Positions 7,896 to 16,084 of a DNA stretch of 64,000 nt are shown one piece after another; within the stretch, counting starts at the first letter, position 1, and each line of letters begins with the position of its first letter. Source of the DNA: AC-32 sp963772975 (lineage in GTDB: Bacteria; Actinomycetota; Thermoleophilia; Gaiellales; Gaiellaceae); the NCBI GenBank assembly GCA_963772975.1, contig CAVYZH010000010.1:558001-622000 (forward strand), read 5' to 3'. The position numbers and the translations under genes are program-made. The notes beneath the pieces were generated by a model. That model searched no databases. It was not told the DNA's origin and saw nothing but the letters and a program-made list of their open reading frames with translations.

Positions 7896-9090
7896 CTGAC
7901 GTCACTGCCAGGATGTCCGCCAGGTGCACGAGCCGAAACGTCGTCCGGCTGACGATCCGCTGCTCGCCCTCGTCCTCGACCTCGGGCAATACGCGCCAGA
8001 GGTCACGCGCGGTCTCGAGTAGCTCGCGGATCTGGTCGCGCTCCTCCTGGTGGCCGTCGCGGTCGGTGGTCGCGTTGAGCGCGAGCCCGAGCACGCCGAT
8101 CGTGTCGGCCTGCCGCGTCCAGAGCAACGGCGTCGCCATCGAGAGGTACTGGTGGATCCGCGCGAAGGCAATCGGCTGAGAGAACGTCTTGCTCCCGATC
8201 GGTGCGCTCGGCTCGAGCGGCGGCTCACCATCGGCGATTCGGCTCGCGGTGCCGTAGAGCAACGCCCGCAGCTGATCCTCGTCGAGCCCGGCGATCTGCC
8301 CCGTGCGCAGCGTGATCAACAGCGAGCTCGGCTGCTGCCCGTAGGGGTAGTCGGACGCGTAGACGACCTGCTCGGGCGAGACGAGGTGGTAGAGGCTGAG
8401 CAGGTCGATCGGGCTCCAGACCGAGGTGTCGAAGTAGACGCCGGCCTTGCCACCGAAGGCGGCGGCCAGCGCGGCGAGGTCGGCGATCCCGGCGTGGGCG
8501 ATGATCAGCTGCGAACCAGGGAACGTGTCGACCAGGCGCCGCAGATGGTCGGCGATCGGCGGCAGCCCGCGGCCGCCGTGGATCAGGATCGGCGCGCCGC
8601 GCTCGGCGGCGAGCTCGAAGACCGGCGCGAGCCGCTCGTCGTTCAACAGGAACTTCTGGGCACGCGGGTGAAGCTTGATCCCGCGCGCGCCGAGGTCGAG
8701 GCAGCGCGTCGCCTCCTCGATCGGCTCCTCGGTCAGGTCGAGGCGGACGAACGGGATCAGGCGCCCGCCCGAGCGCTCGGCGTATGCGAGCGTACGGTCG
8801 TTGGCGGCGCGGAAGGCGGGGTGGCGGTCGACCTCGTCCATGCAGAACATGAAACAACGGGAGATCCCGTAGGTCCCGTTGATCCGCTCGAGGTCCTCGT
8901 AGACCCCGGTCATGCCGTCGATGTCGTGACCAAGGTGGACGTGCGCGTCGAAGATCTCCGCGCCCTCGGGCAACTCGCGCACTAGCTCCTCGTCGTAGCC
9001 GGCGATCAGCGACTGCGCCTTCTGGAGCACTTCCTCCACGATTTGCGAGTCTAGATGTACGATCCCCGCCGCCGTGGCAGACGTTCTCAT
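7888..9090 (-). CDS. Amidohydrolase-family TIM-barrel hydrolase/decarboxylase
   Basis: This 400-residue protein has metal-binding landmarks of the amidohydrolase_2 group: H50-x-H52 in DAHVHLG, KLHP, HGG, AHAG and the late Asp in ASDYPYG. Members hydrolyse amides or lactones or decarboxylate aromatic acids. An extra C-terminal helical region of about 110 residues follows the barrel. It heads the molybdenum-hydroxylase operon, overlapping it by 8 bases, which suggests successive steps on one substrate (hydroxylation plus ring opening or deamidation). The ATG overlaps the GTG start of the divergent M24 peptidase by 17 bases, so this start is uncertain and a few residues may be lost. Confidence 0.8.
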   Translation of the reverse strand: MRTSATAAGIVHLDSQIVEEVLQKAQSLIAGYDEELVRELPEGAEIFDAHVHLGHDIDGMTGVYEDLERINGTYGISRCFMFCMDEVDRHPAFRAANDRTLAYAERSGGRLIPFVRLDLTEEPIEEATRCLDLGARGIKLHPRAQKFLLNDERLAPVFELAAERGAPILIHGGRGLPPIADHLRRLVDTFPGSQLIIAHAGIADLAALAAAFGGKAGVYFDTSVWSPIDLLSLYHLVSPEQVVYASDYPYGQQPSSLLITLRTGQIAGLDEDQLRALLYGTASRIADGEPPLEPSAPIGSKTFSQPIAFARIHQYLSMATPLLWTRQADTIGVLGLALNATTDRDGHQEERDQIRELLETARDLWRVLPEVEDEGEQRIVSRTTFRLVHLADILAVTSGA

Positions 9091-10210
9091 CTATGCCGAC
9101 ACGATCCGCTCGCCCGAGATGCGCCATGAGGTTCCGCTGGCGATCCCGGACGCGTTTCTCTACGCGGAGCGGGGCGGCGAGCAGTACGTCGTCCTGAGCT
9201 CGTTCGAGCTCGACCGTCTGGCGGAGGTCGCGCCGGGGCTGAACGCGCTGCCCTACGAGGAGTTCGGGATCGACGAGCTCTATGCGCAGGGCCTCCCGCG
9301 CGAGGAGATCGAGCTCGAGGTGATCCTGCGCGCGACGCGGCGCTTCGGGATCGAGCGCGCCGTCGTGCCGTCGACGTTCCCACTGCAGGTCGCAGACCAC
9401 CTGCGCGCGAACGGGATCGAGGTCACGGCCGACCGCGAGCAGTTCGCCCGCCGCCGGCGGGTGAAGAACGACGCCGAGATCGCGGGGATCCGACGGGCCC
9501 AGCACGCCGCCGAGGCCGCGATGGACGCCGCCCGCGAGCTGCTTCGCGCGGCCGTGCGCCAGAACGGCAGCCTGATGCTGGACGGCGAGCAGCTCACCTG
9601 CGAGCGGATCAAGCTCGCGGTCGAGCAGGCGTTCACCGCGAACGGCGCCTTCGCGGACGAGTTCATCGTCTCGCACGGCTCGCAGACCGCCGTCGGCCAC
9701 GACATGGGCTCTGGCCCGATCGCGCCCGACGAGCCGATCTGCCTCGACCTCTTCCCGCGTGACCGCGACTCCGGCTGTTTCGCCGACATGACGCGCGTCT
9801 TCGTGGTCGGCACGCCCTCCGACGAGCTGCTCGAGTGGCACAAGCTCTGCAAGGAGGCACTCGACCGCTCGGTTGCCGCGGCCAAGCCCGGGACCCCCGG
9901 CACCGACCTCTTCCAGATCACCTGCGACGTCTTCGAGGACCATGGCTACCCGACCCTGCGCTCCAAACAGCCAGGCGAGGTGCTCCAGGACGGCTTCTAC
10001 CACTCGCTCGGCCACGGAGTCGGGCTCGAGGTGCACGAGGAGCCGACGCTCGGCCGCGCGCCGGGTGAGCTCGTCGCCGGCGACGTGATCGCCGTCGAGC
10101 CGGGCCTCTACCGCCACGGCCACGGCGGCTGCCGGCTCGAGGACCTGGTGCTCGTGACCGAGGACGGGCCCGAGATGCTGACGGACTACCCGTACGACCT
10201 CGAGCCCTAG
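9074..10210 (+). CDS. Xaa-Pro aminopeptidase/dipeptidase, M24 family
   Basis: This 378-residue pita-bread-fold metallopeptidase has a creatinase-like N-terminal domain (about 1-140) and a catalytic domain with all five dinuclear metal ligands: D225, D238, H314, E342 and E356. It is likely cytosolic and cleaves Xaa-Pro bonds or dipeptides. The GTG start overlaps the divergent amidohydrolase by 17 bases. The stop codon overlaps the acetyl-CoA synthetase start (TAGTG), so the two are translationally coupled. Confidence 0.9.
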   Translation: MADVLIYADTIRSPEMRHEVPLAIPDAFLYAERGGEQYVVLSSFELDRLAEVAPGLNALPYEEFGIDELYAQGLPREEIELEVILRATRRFGIERAVVPSTFPLQVADHLRANGIEVTADREQFARRRRVKNDAEIAGIRRAQHAAEAAMDAARELLRAAVRQNGSLMLDGEQLTCERIKLAVEQAFTANGAFADEFIVSHGSQTAVGHDMGSGPIAPDEPICLDLFPRDRDSGCFADMTRVFVVGTPSDELLEWHKLCKEALDRSVAAAKPGTPGTDLFQITCDVFEDHGYPTLRSKQPGEVLQDGFYHSLGHGVGLEVHEEPTLGRAPGELVAGDVIAVEPGLYRHGHGGCRLEDLVLVTEDGPEMLTDYPYDLEP

Positions 10211-12168
10211 TGGCGCACGCGATAGAGACGATCCTCCTGGAGGAGCGGCGCTACCCGCCGCCCCCGGAGTTCGCCGCGCAGGCCAACGCCCAGCCCGAGA
10301 TCTACGAGCGGGACTTCGACGAGTTCTGGGAGAACGAGGCGCGAGAGCGCGTGTCGTGGTTCGAGGACTTCACGGAGCTCTACGAGTGGGAGCCGCCGTA
10401 CGCCAAGTGGTACCTCGGCGGCAAGCTGAATGTCGCCTACAACTGCGTCGACCGCCACGTCGAGGCCGGCCGGGGGACCAAGGTCGCCTACCACTGGGAG
10501 GGCGAGCCGGAGGACGAGCGGCGGACGATCACCTACGCCGACCTGCAGGGCGAAGTGGTGAAGCTCGCCAACGCGCTGAAGAAGCTCGGCGTCGGGAAGG
10601 GCACGCCGGTCGGGATCTACCTCGGGATGGTCCCCGAGGCGCCGGTCGCGATGCTCGCCTGCGCGCGGCTCGGCGCGCCGCACACGGTCGTGTTCGGCGG
10701 CTTCTCGGCCGACGCGCTCGCCGACCGCCTGAACGACATGGGCTGCGAGGTGCTGATCACGCAGGACGAGGGCCTGCGCAACGGCGGCAAGGTGCCGCTC
10801 AAGCGCAACGCCGACGAAGCGCTCTCAGGCGCGCCGGGCGTCGAGCACGCTGTCGTCCTGCGCCGCACCGGCGGCGAGGTCGGCTGGAACGACGAGCGCG
10901 ACTACTGGTGGCACGAGCTGGTCGCCGACGAGCCCGACGATCCGTCGTCGTGCCCCTGCGAGCCGATGGACTCCGAGGACCTGCTCTACCTGCTCTACAC
11001 GAGCGGCACGACCGCAAAGCCGAAGGGGATCGCCCACACCACGGCCGGCTACCTGGTCGGCACCGCCACGACGCACTACTACATCTTCGACGTCAAGCCC
11101 GACTCGGTCTATTGGTGTGCGGCCGACATCGGCTGGGTCACCGGGCACAGCTACATCGTCTACGGGCCGCTCTGCAACGGCACCACGAGCGTGCTCTACG
11201 AAGGCGTGCCGAACTTCCCGGACAAGGGTCGCTGGTGGGCGATCGTCGAGCGCTACGGGGTGGACATCCTCTACACGGCGCCGACGGCGATCCGCACGCA
11301 CATGAAGTGGGGGCCCGAGTACGCCGAGCGCCACGACCTCTCCTCGCTGCGGCTGCTCGGCTCGGTCGGCGAGCCGATCAACCCCGAGGCCTGGGTCTGG
11401 TACCGCGAGCACATCGGCGGCGACCGCACGCCGATCGTCGACACGTGGTGGCAGACCGAGACCGGGATGATCTTGATCACGCCGCTCCCGGGAGTGACGA
11501 CGCTCAAGCCCGGGTCCGCGACCAAGCCGTTCCCCGGGGTGGACGCCGCGATCTTCGACGAGCAGGGCAACGAGGTCGGTCCGGGCGGCGGCGGCTACCT
11601 CGTCCTACGGCGCCCGTGGCCGGCGATGTTGCGCGGGATCTACAACGACGACGACCGCTACCAGGAGACGTACTGGTCGAGGTACCCGGAGGTCTACTTC
11701 GCCGGCGACGGCGCCCGGATCGACGAGGACGGCGACTTCTGGCTGCTCGGCCGCGTGGACGACGTGATGAACGTCTCCGGCCACCGGATCTCGACAATCG
11801 AGGTCGAGAGCGCGCTGGTCGACCACCCGAAGGTCGCCGAGGCCGCGGTCTGCGGCCGCAAGGACGAGCGCACCGGCCAGGCGATCGTCGCCTACGTCAC
11901 GCTCAAGGGCGGCGAGGACGGCTCGGTCGAGATGCTCGAGGAGTTGCGCAGCCACGTGGCCGACAAGATCGGCCCGATCGCCAAGCCCGCGAACATCGTC
12001 TTCACGCCCGAGCTGCCGAAGACCCGCAGCGGCAAGATCATGCGACGGCTGCTGCGCGACGTGGCCGAGCACCGCGAGCTCGGCGACACAACCACGCTCG
12101 CCGATCCGGCCGTCGTCTCCGAGATCCAGGACCGGGCGACGGACGAGCAGTCCAAGGAGGACTCGTGA
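10210..12168 (+). CDS. acsA: Acetyl-CoA synthetase (AMP-forming)
   Basis: This 652-residue ANL-superfamily enzyme makes acetyl-CoA from acetate, ATP and CoA through acetyl-AMP. The adenylate loop is TSGTTAKPKG (264-273), the WWQTETG core motif is present, and the C-terminal RSGKIMRR carries catalytic Lys609, at the same number as in the well-studied enteric enzymes and the usual target of lysine acetylation. The length fits the family. A 1-base overlap couples it to the upstream peptidase, and a GTGA overlap couples it to a small downstream gene. Confidence 0.93.
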   Translation: MAHAIETILLEERRYPPPPEFAAQANAQPEIYERDFDEFWENEARERVSWFEDFTELYEWEPPYAKWYLGGKLNVAYNCVDRHVEAGRGTKVAYHWEGEPEDERRTITYADLQGEVVKLANALKKLGVGKGTPVGIYLGMVPEAPVAMLACARLGAPHTVVFGGFSADALADRLNDMGCEVLITQDEGLRNGGKVPLKRNADEALSGAPGVEHAVVLRRTGGEVGWNDERDYWWHELVADEPDDPSSCPCEPMDSEDLLYLLYTSGTTAKPKGIAHTTAGYLVGTATTHYYIFDVKPDSVYWCAADIGWVTGHSYIVYGPLCNGTTSVLYEGVPNFPDKGRWWAIVERYGVDILYTAPTAIRTHMKWGPEYAERHDLSSLRLLGSVGEPINPEAWVWYREHIGGDRTPIVDTWWQTETGMILITPLPGVTTLKPGSATKPFPGVDAAIFDEQGNEVGPGGGGYLVLRRPWPAMLRGIYNDDDRYQETYWSRYPEVYFAGDGARIDEDGDFWLLGRVDDVMNVSGHRISTIEVESALVDHPKVAEAAVCGRKDERTGQAIVAYVTLKGGEDGSVEMLEELRSHVADKIGPIAKPANIVFTPELPKTRSGKIMRRLLRDVAEHRELGDTTTLADPAVVSEIQDRATDEQSKEDS

Positions 12169-12608
12169 CGCCTGAGGAGGAGCGGCAGCTCGCCGTCGAC
12201 CTCTTCAACCGCGCCTGGACGCTCATGGAGACGGATGAGCGGACGGAGGAGCAGGACGACGAGCTGATCAACACGGCGCACGCGTCGGCGTACCACTGGA
12301 CACAGGTCGGCACACCCGCGAACAGGGCACGGAGCGAGTGGCAGCTCTCGCGCGCCTATACGGTGCTCGACCGCCCTGAGCCCGCGCTGCACCACGCTCG
12401 CCGGTGCCTCGCCTACTGCGAGGAGAACTCGGAGGCGATCGAAGATTGGGACTTGCCCTACGCCCACGAGGCGCTCGCGCGCGCCCATGCGCTCGCCGGC
12501 GAGGCGGACGTTGCGGGGCGTCATGCGGCGGCGGCGCGTGAGCTGGCGGCTGGTGTCGCGGGCGCCGAGGACCGCGAGCACCTCGAGGCCGATCTAGGAA
12601 CGCTGTAG
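12165..12608 (+). CDS. Small helical TPR-like protein of unknown function
   Basis: This 147-residue, highly charged, all-helical protein has a degenerate TPR-like pattern (segments around 55-75, 80-100 and 105-125 rich in Ala at repeat positions). The GTG start overlaps the acsA stop (GTGA), and a perfect AAGGAGG lies at 12154-12160, four bases ahead, so it is a genuine gene translated with acsA. No enzymatic motif is visible. The link to acetate metabolism is positional only. The 3' end converges with the M16 peptidase gene, overlapping by 15 bases. Confidence 0.7.
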   Translation: MTPEEERQLAVDLFNRAWTLMETDERTEEQDDELINTAHASAYHWTQVGTPANRARSEWQLSRAYTVLDRPEPALHHARRCLAYCEENSEAIEDWDLPYAHEALARAHALAGEADVAGRHAAAARELAAGVAGAEDREHLEADLGTL

Positions 12609-13868
12609 CAGTTCCTCGAACGGCGCCGCGTCGCCGAACGGCCCGATCAGCGCAAGGTTCATCCCGGCCGAGGCGATCACGTCTTGCGCGACCCGCTGCA
12701 CGTCGTCCGCGGTGACCGCGTCCAGCCCGGCGGTGATCACCTCCGGCTCGACCGCCTTGCCCTCGAGCACCTCGCGGCTGAGCCCGAACATCGTCATCCC
12801 CTGCGGGTTCTCGAGCCGGAGCACGAAGCGGCCCTTGGCGAGCGCGCGCGCCTTCTCGAGCTCCTCGGCGGGAACGGCCTCGTCGGCGATCTTGCGAAAC
12901 TCGCGCGCGATCGTCTCGACCGCCTCGTCGGCGCGGTTGATGTCGACCCCGGCCTGGGAGTAGAGCGAGCCGGCGTCGGTGTAGCTCTGGTTGTGGGCGA
13001 AGACGTAGTAGGCGAGGCCGCGCCGCTCGCGCACCTCGGTGAAGAGCCGTGAGGACATCCCGGTGCCGAGTACGGTCGAGAGCAGCTGGATCGCGTAGCG
13101 GTCCGGATGGTCGAGCGGGTAGCTCCGGACGCCGAGGCAGAGGTGGGCCTGGTCGGACTCCTTGCGATGGATGGTCACATGCGGGACCGCGTCGGCGTCG
13201 ACCTCGACCGGTGCCGGCGCGCCGGTCTCGGCCGCCTCAAGGTCGCCGAGCAGCCGCTGCACGGTCTCGAGCGGGTCGCCGTCGAGCTTGCCGCCGAGCC
13301 CGACGACCATCCGTTCAGGCTTGTACCAGTGGTCGACGTAGCCGAGGAACGTGTCGCGATCGGCCGCGCGCACCGTCTCTTTCTTGCCGATGATGTCCCA
13401 GCCGAGCGGCTGGTCGCCGTAGAGGAGCTGGTCGTAGACGCCGCCGATGAAGTCGCGCGGCGTGTCGTAGTACATGTTCATCTCCTCGACGATCACGCCC
13501 TTCTCGCGTTCGATCTCCTCGCTCTCGAACTTCGAGTTGCGGAGCATGTCCACCAGCACGTCGAGCGCCCGGTCGCGGTACTCGGCCGCGCACTTGACGT
13601 AGTAGCCCGTGTACTCCTTGCTCGTGAAAGCGTTGAACTCGCCGCCAAGCCCGTCGACCTCCATGCCGATGTCGCGAGCGGTCGGCCGGCGCTGCGTGCC
13701 CTTGAAGAACATGTGCTCGGCGAAGTGCGCGATCCCGTTCGTGTCCGGGGTCTCGTAGCGCGAGCCGGCGGCGAGCATGATCATGCAGGTGACCGACTGC
13801 ACCGATGGCATGTCGGCCGTCAGCACGCGCAGGCCGTTGTCGAGGGTGTGGCGTTCGAAGACGCTCAT
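12594..13868 (-). CDS. M16-family zinc metallopeptidase (processing peptidase-like)
   Basis: This 424-residue protein has the inverted zinc motif H48-F-A-E51-H52 with the distal ligand E128 exactly 76 residues later, followed by the C-terminal inactive half typical of a single-chain M16B peptidase (residues about 220-424, with GxGMSSRLFxEVRE). It resembles mitochondrial-processing-peptidase-like enzymes of bacteria. No signal peptide is visible. The start overlaps the thioesterase stop (ATGA), making a two-gene operon. It is convergent with the acsA-linked small gene. Confidence 0.92.
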   Translation of the reverse strand: MSVFERHTLDNGLRVLTADMPSVQSVTCMIMLAAGSRYETPDTNGIAHFAEHMFFKGTQRRPTARDIGMEVDGLGGEFNAFTSKEYTGYYVKCAAEYRDRALDVLVDMLRNSKFESEEIEREKGVIVEEMNMYYDTPRDFIGGVYDQLLYGDQPLGWDIIGKKETVRAADRDTFLGYVDHWYKPERMVVGLGGKLDGDPLETVQRLLGDLEAAETGAPAPVEVDADAVPHVTIHRKESDQAHLCLGVRSYPLDHPDRYAIQLLSTVLGTGMSSRLFTEVRERRGLAYYVFAHNQSYTDAGSLYSQAGVDINRADEAVETIAREFRKIADEAVPAEELEKARALAKGRFVLRLENPQGMTMFGLSREVLEGKAVEPEVITAGLDAVTADDVQRVAQDVIASAGMNLALIGPFGDAAPFEELLQRS

Positions 13869-14245
13869 GCGGCCAGCTTCTCTCGCCAGGCCTCGGGAAT
13901 CGCAACCGGCTCGCGGCGCTCGTAGTCGTAGGTGACGAGCACGGTCTTGGCCTCGGCGACGACCGTGTCGCCGACGCGCAGCTCGTGCTCGAGGTCGAAG
14001 CTCTTCTCCCCGAAGCGGCTGACGCGCACGCTGACGTCGACCTCGTCGCCAAAGCGGACGGGCGCGCGGAAGTCGATCTCGATGCGCGCGACGATGATCG
14101 CGAGGTCATCGAGGGTCTGCACCGCGCCTAGATGCTGCAGAAAGGCGGCGCGCGCCGACTCGATGTAGGTCAGGAAGACCGCGTTGTTGACGTGGCCCAT
14201 CGGGTCGAGGTCGCGGAAGCGGACGGCTTCACGGTGTACGAACAT
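13865..14245 (-). CDS. Acyl-CoA thioesterase, hotdog fold (4HBT/YbgC-FadM type)
   Basis: This 126-residue single hotdog domain has the signature RFRDLDPMGHVNN, in which Asp14 is the expected catalytic residue of 4-hydroxybenzoyl-CoA thioesterase-like enzymes. It hydrolyses acyl-CoA thioesters. The ATG at 14245 starts exactly at the family N-terminus; the longer open frame upstream has no family similarity. Only 7 bases separate it from the divergent SIS-domain gene, so promoters must overlap coding sequence or the genes are leaderless. Confidence 0.88.
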   Translation of the reverse strand: MFVHREAVRFRDLDPMGHVNNAVFLTYIESARAAFLQHLGAVQTLDDLAIIVARIEIDFRAPVRFGDEVDVSVRVSRFGEKSFDLEHELRVGDTVVAEAKTVLVTYDYERREPVAIPEAWREKLAA

Positions 14246-14252
14246 CGCCGCG

Positions 14253-15128
14253 ATGCTAGATGCTCCGCACGTGGCGGGGGAAGAGACTAGGCGCGCGATC
14301 TTCGAGCAACCCGACTGGCTGCGCGCAGTTCCGGCCGATCGGCGGCTGCCCGAAGGACGGGTGCTGCACACCGGCTGCGGGACCTCGTTCCACGCGGCGC
14401 AGACCGGCGGCTGGGCGGAGCAGGCGCTCGAGCTCGTGCTGCGGCCGCGCGAGGCCGACGCGCTCGTCGTGGTCAGCCACGAGGGCGACACGCAACTCTC
14501 GCTCGAGGCCGCGCGCGCCTTCGACGGCCCGGTCTGGCTGGTGACCGGCAAGCCGGACAGCCCGCTCGGTGAGCTCGCCGACGAGGTCGTCGTCGCGACC
14601 CCCGAGGTGGAGAAGAGTTGGTGCCACACGGCCAGCTACACGTGTGCCGTGGCGACGATCGCCGCGCTGCACGGGGAGGAGGTCGGCGGCCTGCCGGGCC
14701 TCGTCGAGCGTGCGCTCGAGCACCGCGAGCCGGTCAGCTCCCACGAGCGCTGGCTCGTCGCCGGCGCCGGGCGTGACTGGCCGACGGCACAGGAGGCCGT
14801 GCTGAAGCTGCGCGAGGGTTCCTACGTCGCGGCCGAGGCGCACGAGACCGAGCAGCTGCTGCACGGCCATCTGGCAGCGATCGACGAGTCGGTTCGCGCC
14901 TTCGTGCTCGAGGGCGAGGGGCGGGCGGCCGAGCGCGCTGCCGGCGCGGCCGCGGCCCTGCGCGAGCTCGGCTGCGAGACGACGCTTGTCCCGACCGTGC
15001 ATCCGGTCGCCGACATCGTCCGTTTCCAGCTGCTGACGCTCGACCTCGCCGACGCGCGCGGGATCGATCCGGACAAGATCCACCGCGACGACCCGCGCTG
15101 GGAACGCGCCAGCGAGGCCTACGAGTGA
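14253..15128 (+). CDS. SIS-domain sugar isomerase/deaminase-like protein (GlmS C-terminal type)
   Basis: This product of about 291 residues has two SIS (sugar isomerase) lobes resembling the isomerase half of GlmS or AgaS. Visible signatures are HTGCGTSFHAA and VVVSHEGDT for phosphosugar binding, and AEAHETEQLLHG near the catalytic glutamate region. It probably binds a phosphorylated aminosugar or sugar. It lacks the glutaminase half of GlmS. GTG 14271 is an alternative start. It is convergent with the epimerase gene, overlapping by 10 bases. Confidence 0.8.
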   Translation: MLDAPHVAGEETRRAIFEQPDWLRAVPADRRLPEGRVLHTGCGTSFHAAQTGGWAEQALELVLRPREADALVVVSHEGDTQLSLEAARAFDGPVWLVTGKPDSPLGELADEVVVATPEVEKSWCHTASYTCAVATIAALHGEEVGGLPGLVERALEHREPVSSHERWLVAGAGRDWPTAQEAVLKLREGSYVAAEAHETEQLLHGHLAAIDESVRAFVLEGEGRAAERAAGAAAALRELGCETTLVPTVHPVADIVRFQLLTLDLADARGIDPDKIHRDDPRWERASEAYE

Positions 15129-16084
15129 GCCGCTAGAAGCTCGGCCTCGCGCTCGGGCGTCAGACCAACGCCCTCGACGGTGACCGCGTGCTCGAGTGTG
15201 TCGCGCACCGTCTCCTCGAGCGGGCGGAAGGTGAGGCCGCTGGCGACCGCGCGGGAGACGTCGACCTCGTGCATCGCTGCTGCATCCGGGTCGGAGATCC
15301 AGAGCGGCAGTTCCATCCACTCGCCGACCTCGTGCTCGTTCAGCAGCTCGTCGGAGACCCACTCGAAGCTCGCGTCGCTGCTGCTCACCTCGCGGCAGGT
15401 CTCCAGCGTCTCGCGCCAGCTGCGGCCGGGGTGCGTCGCGTTGAAGACGCCGCCCGTCCGGCGCTCGGAGAGGTCGACCAGCCAGGAGCCGAGATCCTTC
15501 GCGTCGATGAACTGCACCTGCGCTTCCGGCGGCGCCGGCGCCATCACCTGCCCGCCGCGTGCTACGCGGTGCGGCCAGTACGTGAAGCGGCCGGTCGGGT
15601 CGTTCGCGCCGGCGATCAGGCCGGGCCGGACGCTCGCCTGCCGGTCGCCGAAGACATCGGCCACGACCTGCTCGCAGAGCGCCTTCAGCGGCCCGTAGTT
15701 CGAGTAGTCCTCGGTCAGCTTGTCGTCGGGCAGCTCGCCGAGCTCCGCGACGGGGCTCTCCTCGTCGACCGGCGCGGCCAGGCTCGCGTAGACGGAGACG
15801 CTCGAGACGAACAGGTAGTGGGCTGTCGAGTCGGCCAGCGCCTCCGCCGAGGCACGCACGACCGACGGGATGTACCCGGACGGGTCGAGCACCGCATCCC
15901 ACTCGCGGCCGTCGAGTGCACTCAAGTCGGCAGTCCGGTCGCCGCGCAGCTTCTCCGCCTCCGGAAAGAGCTCCGGGTTCGTCTCGCCGCGGTTGAAGAG
16001 CGTCACCTCGTGCCCGCGCGCCAGCGCTACCTCGACCGCCGCACGGCCGAGGAACTTCGTCCCGCCGAGGACGAGCAGCCTCAC
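15119..16084 (-). CDS. NAD-dependent epimerase/dehydratase (extended SDR)
   Basis: This 321-residue extended short-chain dehydrogenase has the nucleotide-binding GGTKFLG (7-13) and the catalytic Y130-G-P-L-K134. The sequence opening LLVLGGTKFLGRAA is typical of the NAD-epimerase subgroup that includes isoflavone-reductase-like and chloroplast RNA-binding relatives, so the substrate cannot be named. The GTG start overlaps the stop codon of the class V aminotransferase gene (GTGA), which makes the two a translationally coupled pair. Confidence 0.85.
   Translation of the reverse strand: MRLLVLGGTKFLGRAAVEVALARGHEVTLFNRGETNPELFPEAEKLRGDRTADLSALDGREWDAVLDPSGYIPSVVRASAEALADSTAHYLFVSSVSVYASLAAPVDEESPVAELGELPDDKLTEDYSNYGPLKALCEQVVADVFGDRQASVRPGLIAGANDPTGRFTYWPHRVARGGQVMAPAPPEAQVQFIDAKDLGSWLVDLSERRTGGVFNATHPGRSWRETLETCREVSSSDASFEWVSDELLNEHEVGEWMELPLWISDPDAAAMHEVDVSRAVASGLTFRPLEETVRDTLEHAVTVEGVGLTPEREAELLAAHS

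Noticed and set aside
8225..10123. 632-codon minus-strand open frame spanning two genes
   Set aside because: Shadow of the M24 peptidase and amidohydrolase genes, both strongly supported.
10356..12608. 750-codon plus-strand frame overlapping acsA
   Set aside because: Only its last 147 codons (from GTG 12165) are a real gene; the rest is the wrong frame of acetyl-CoA synthetase.
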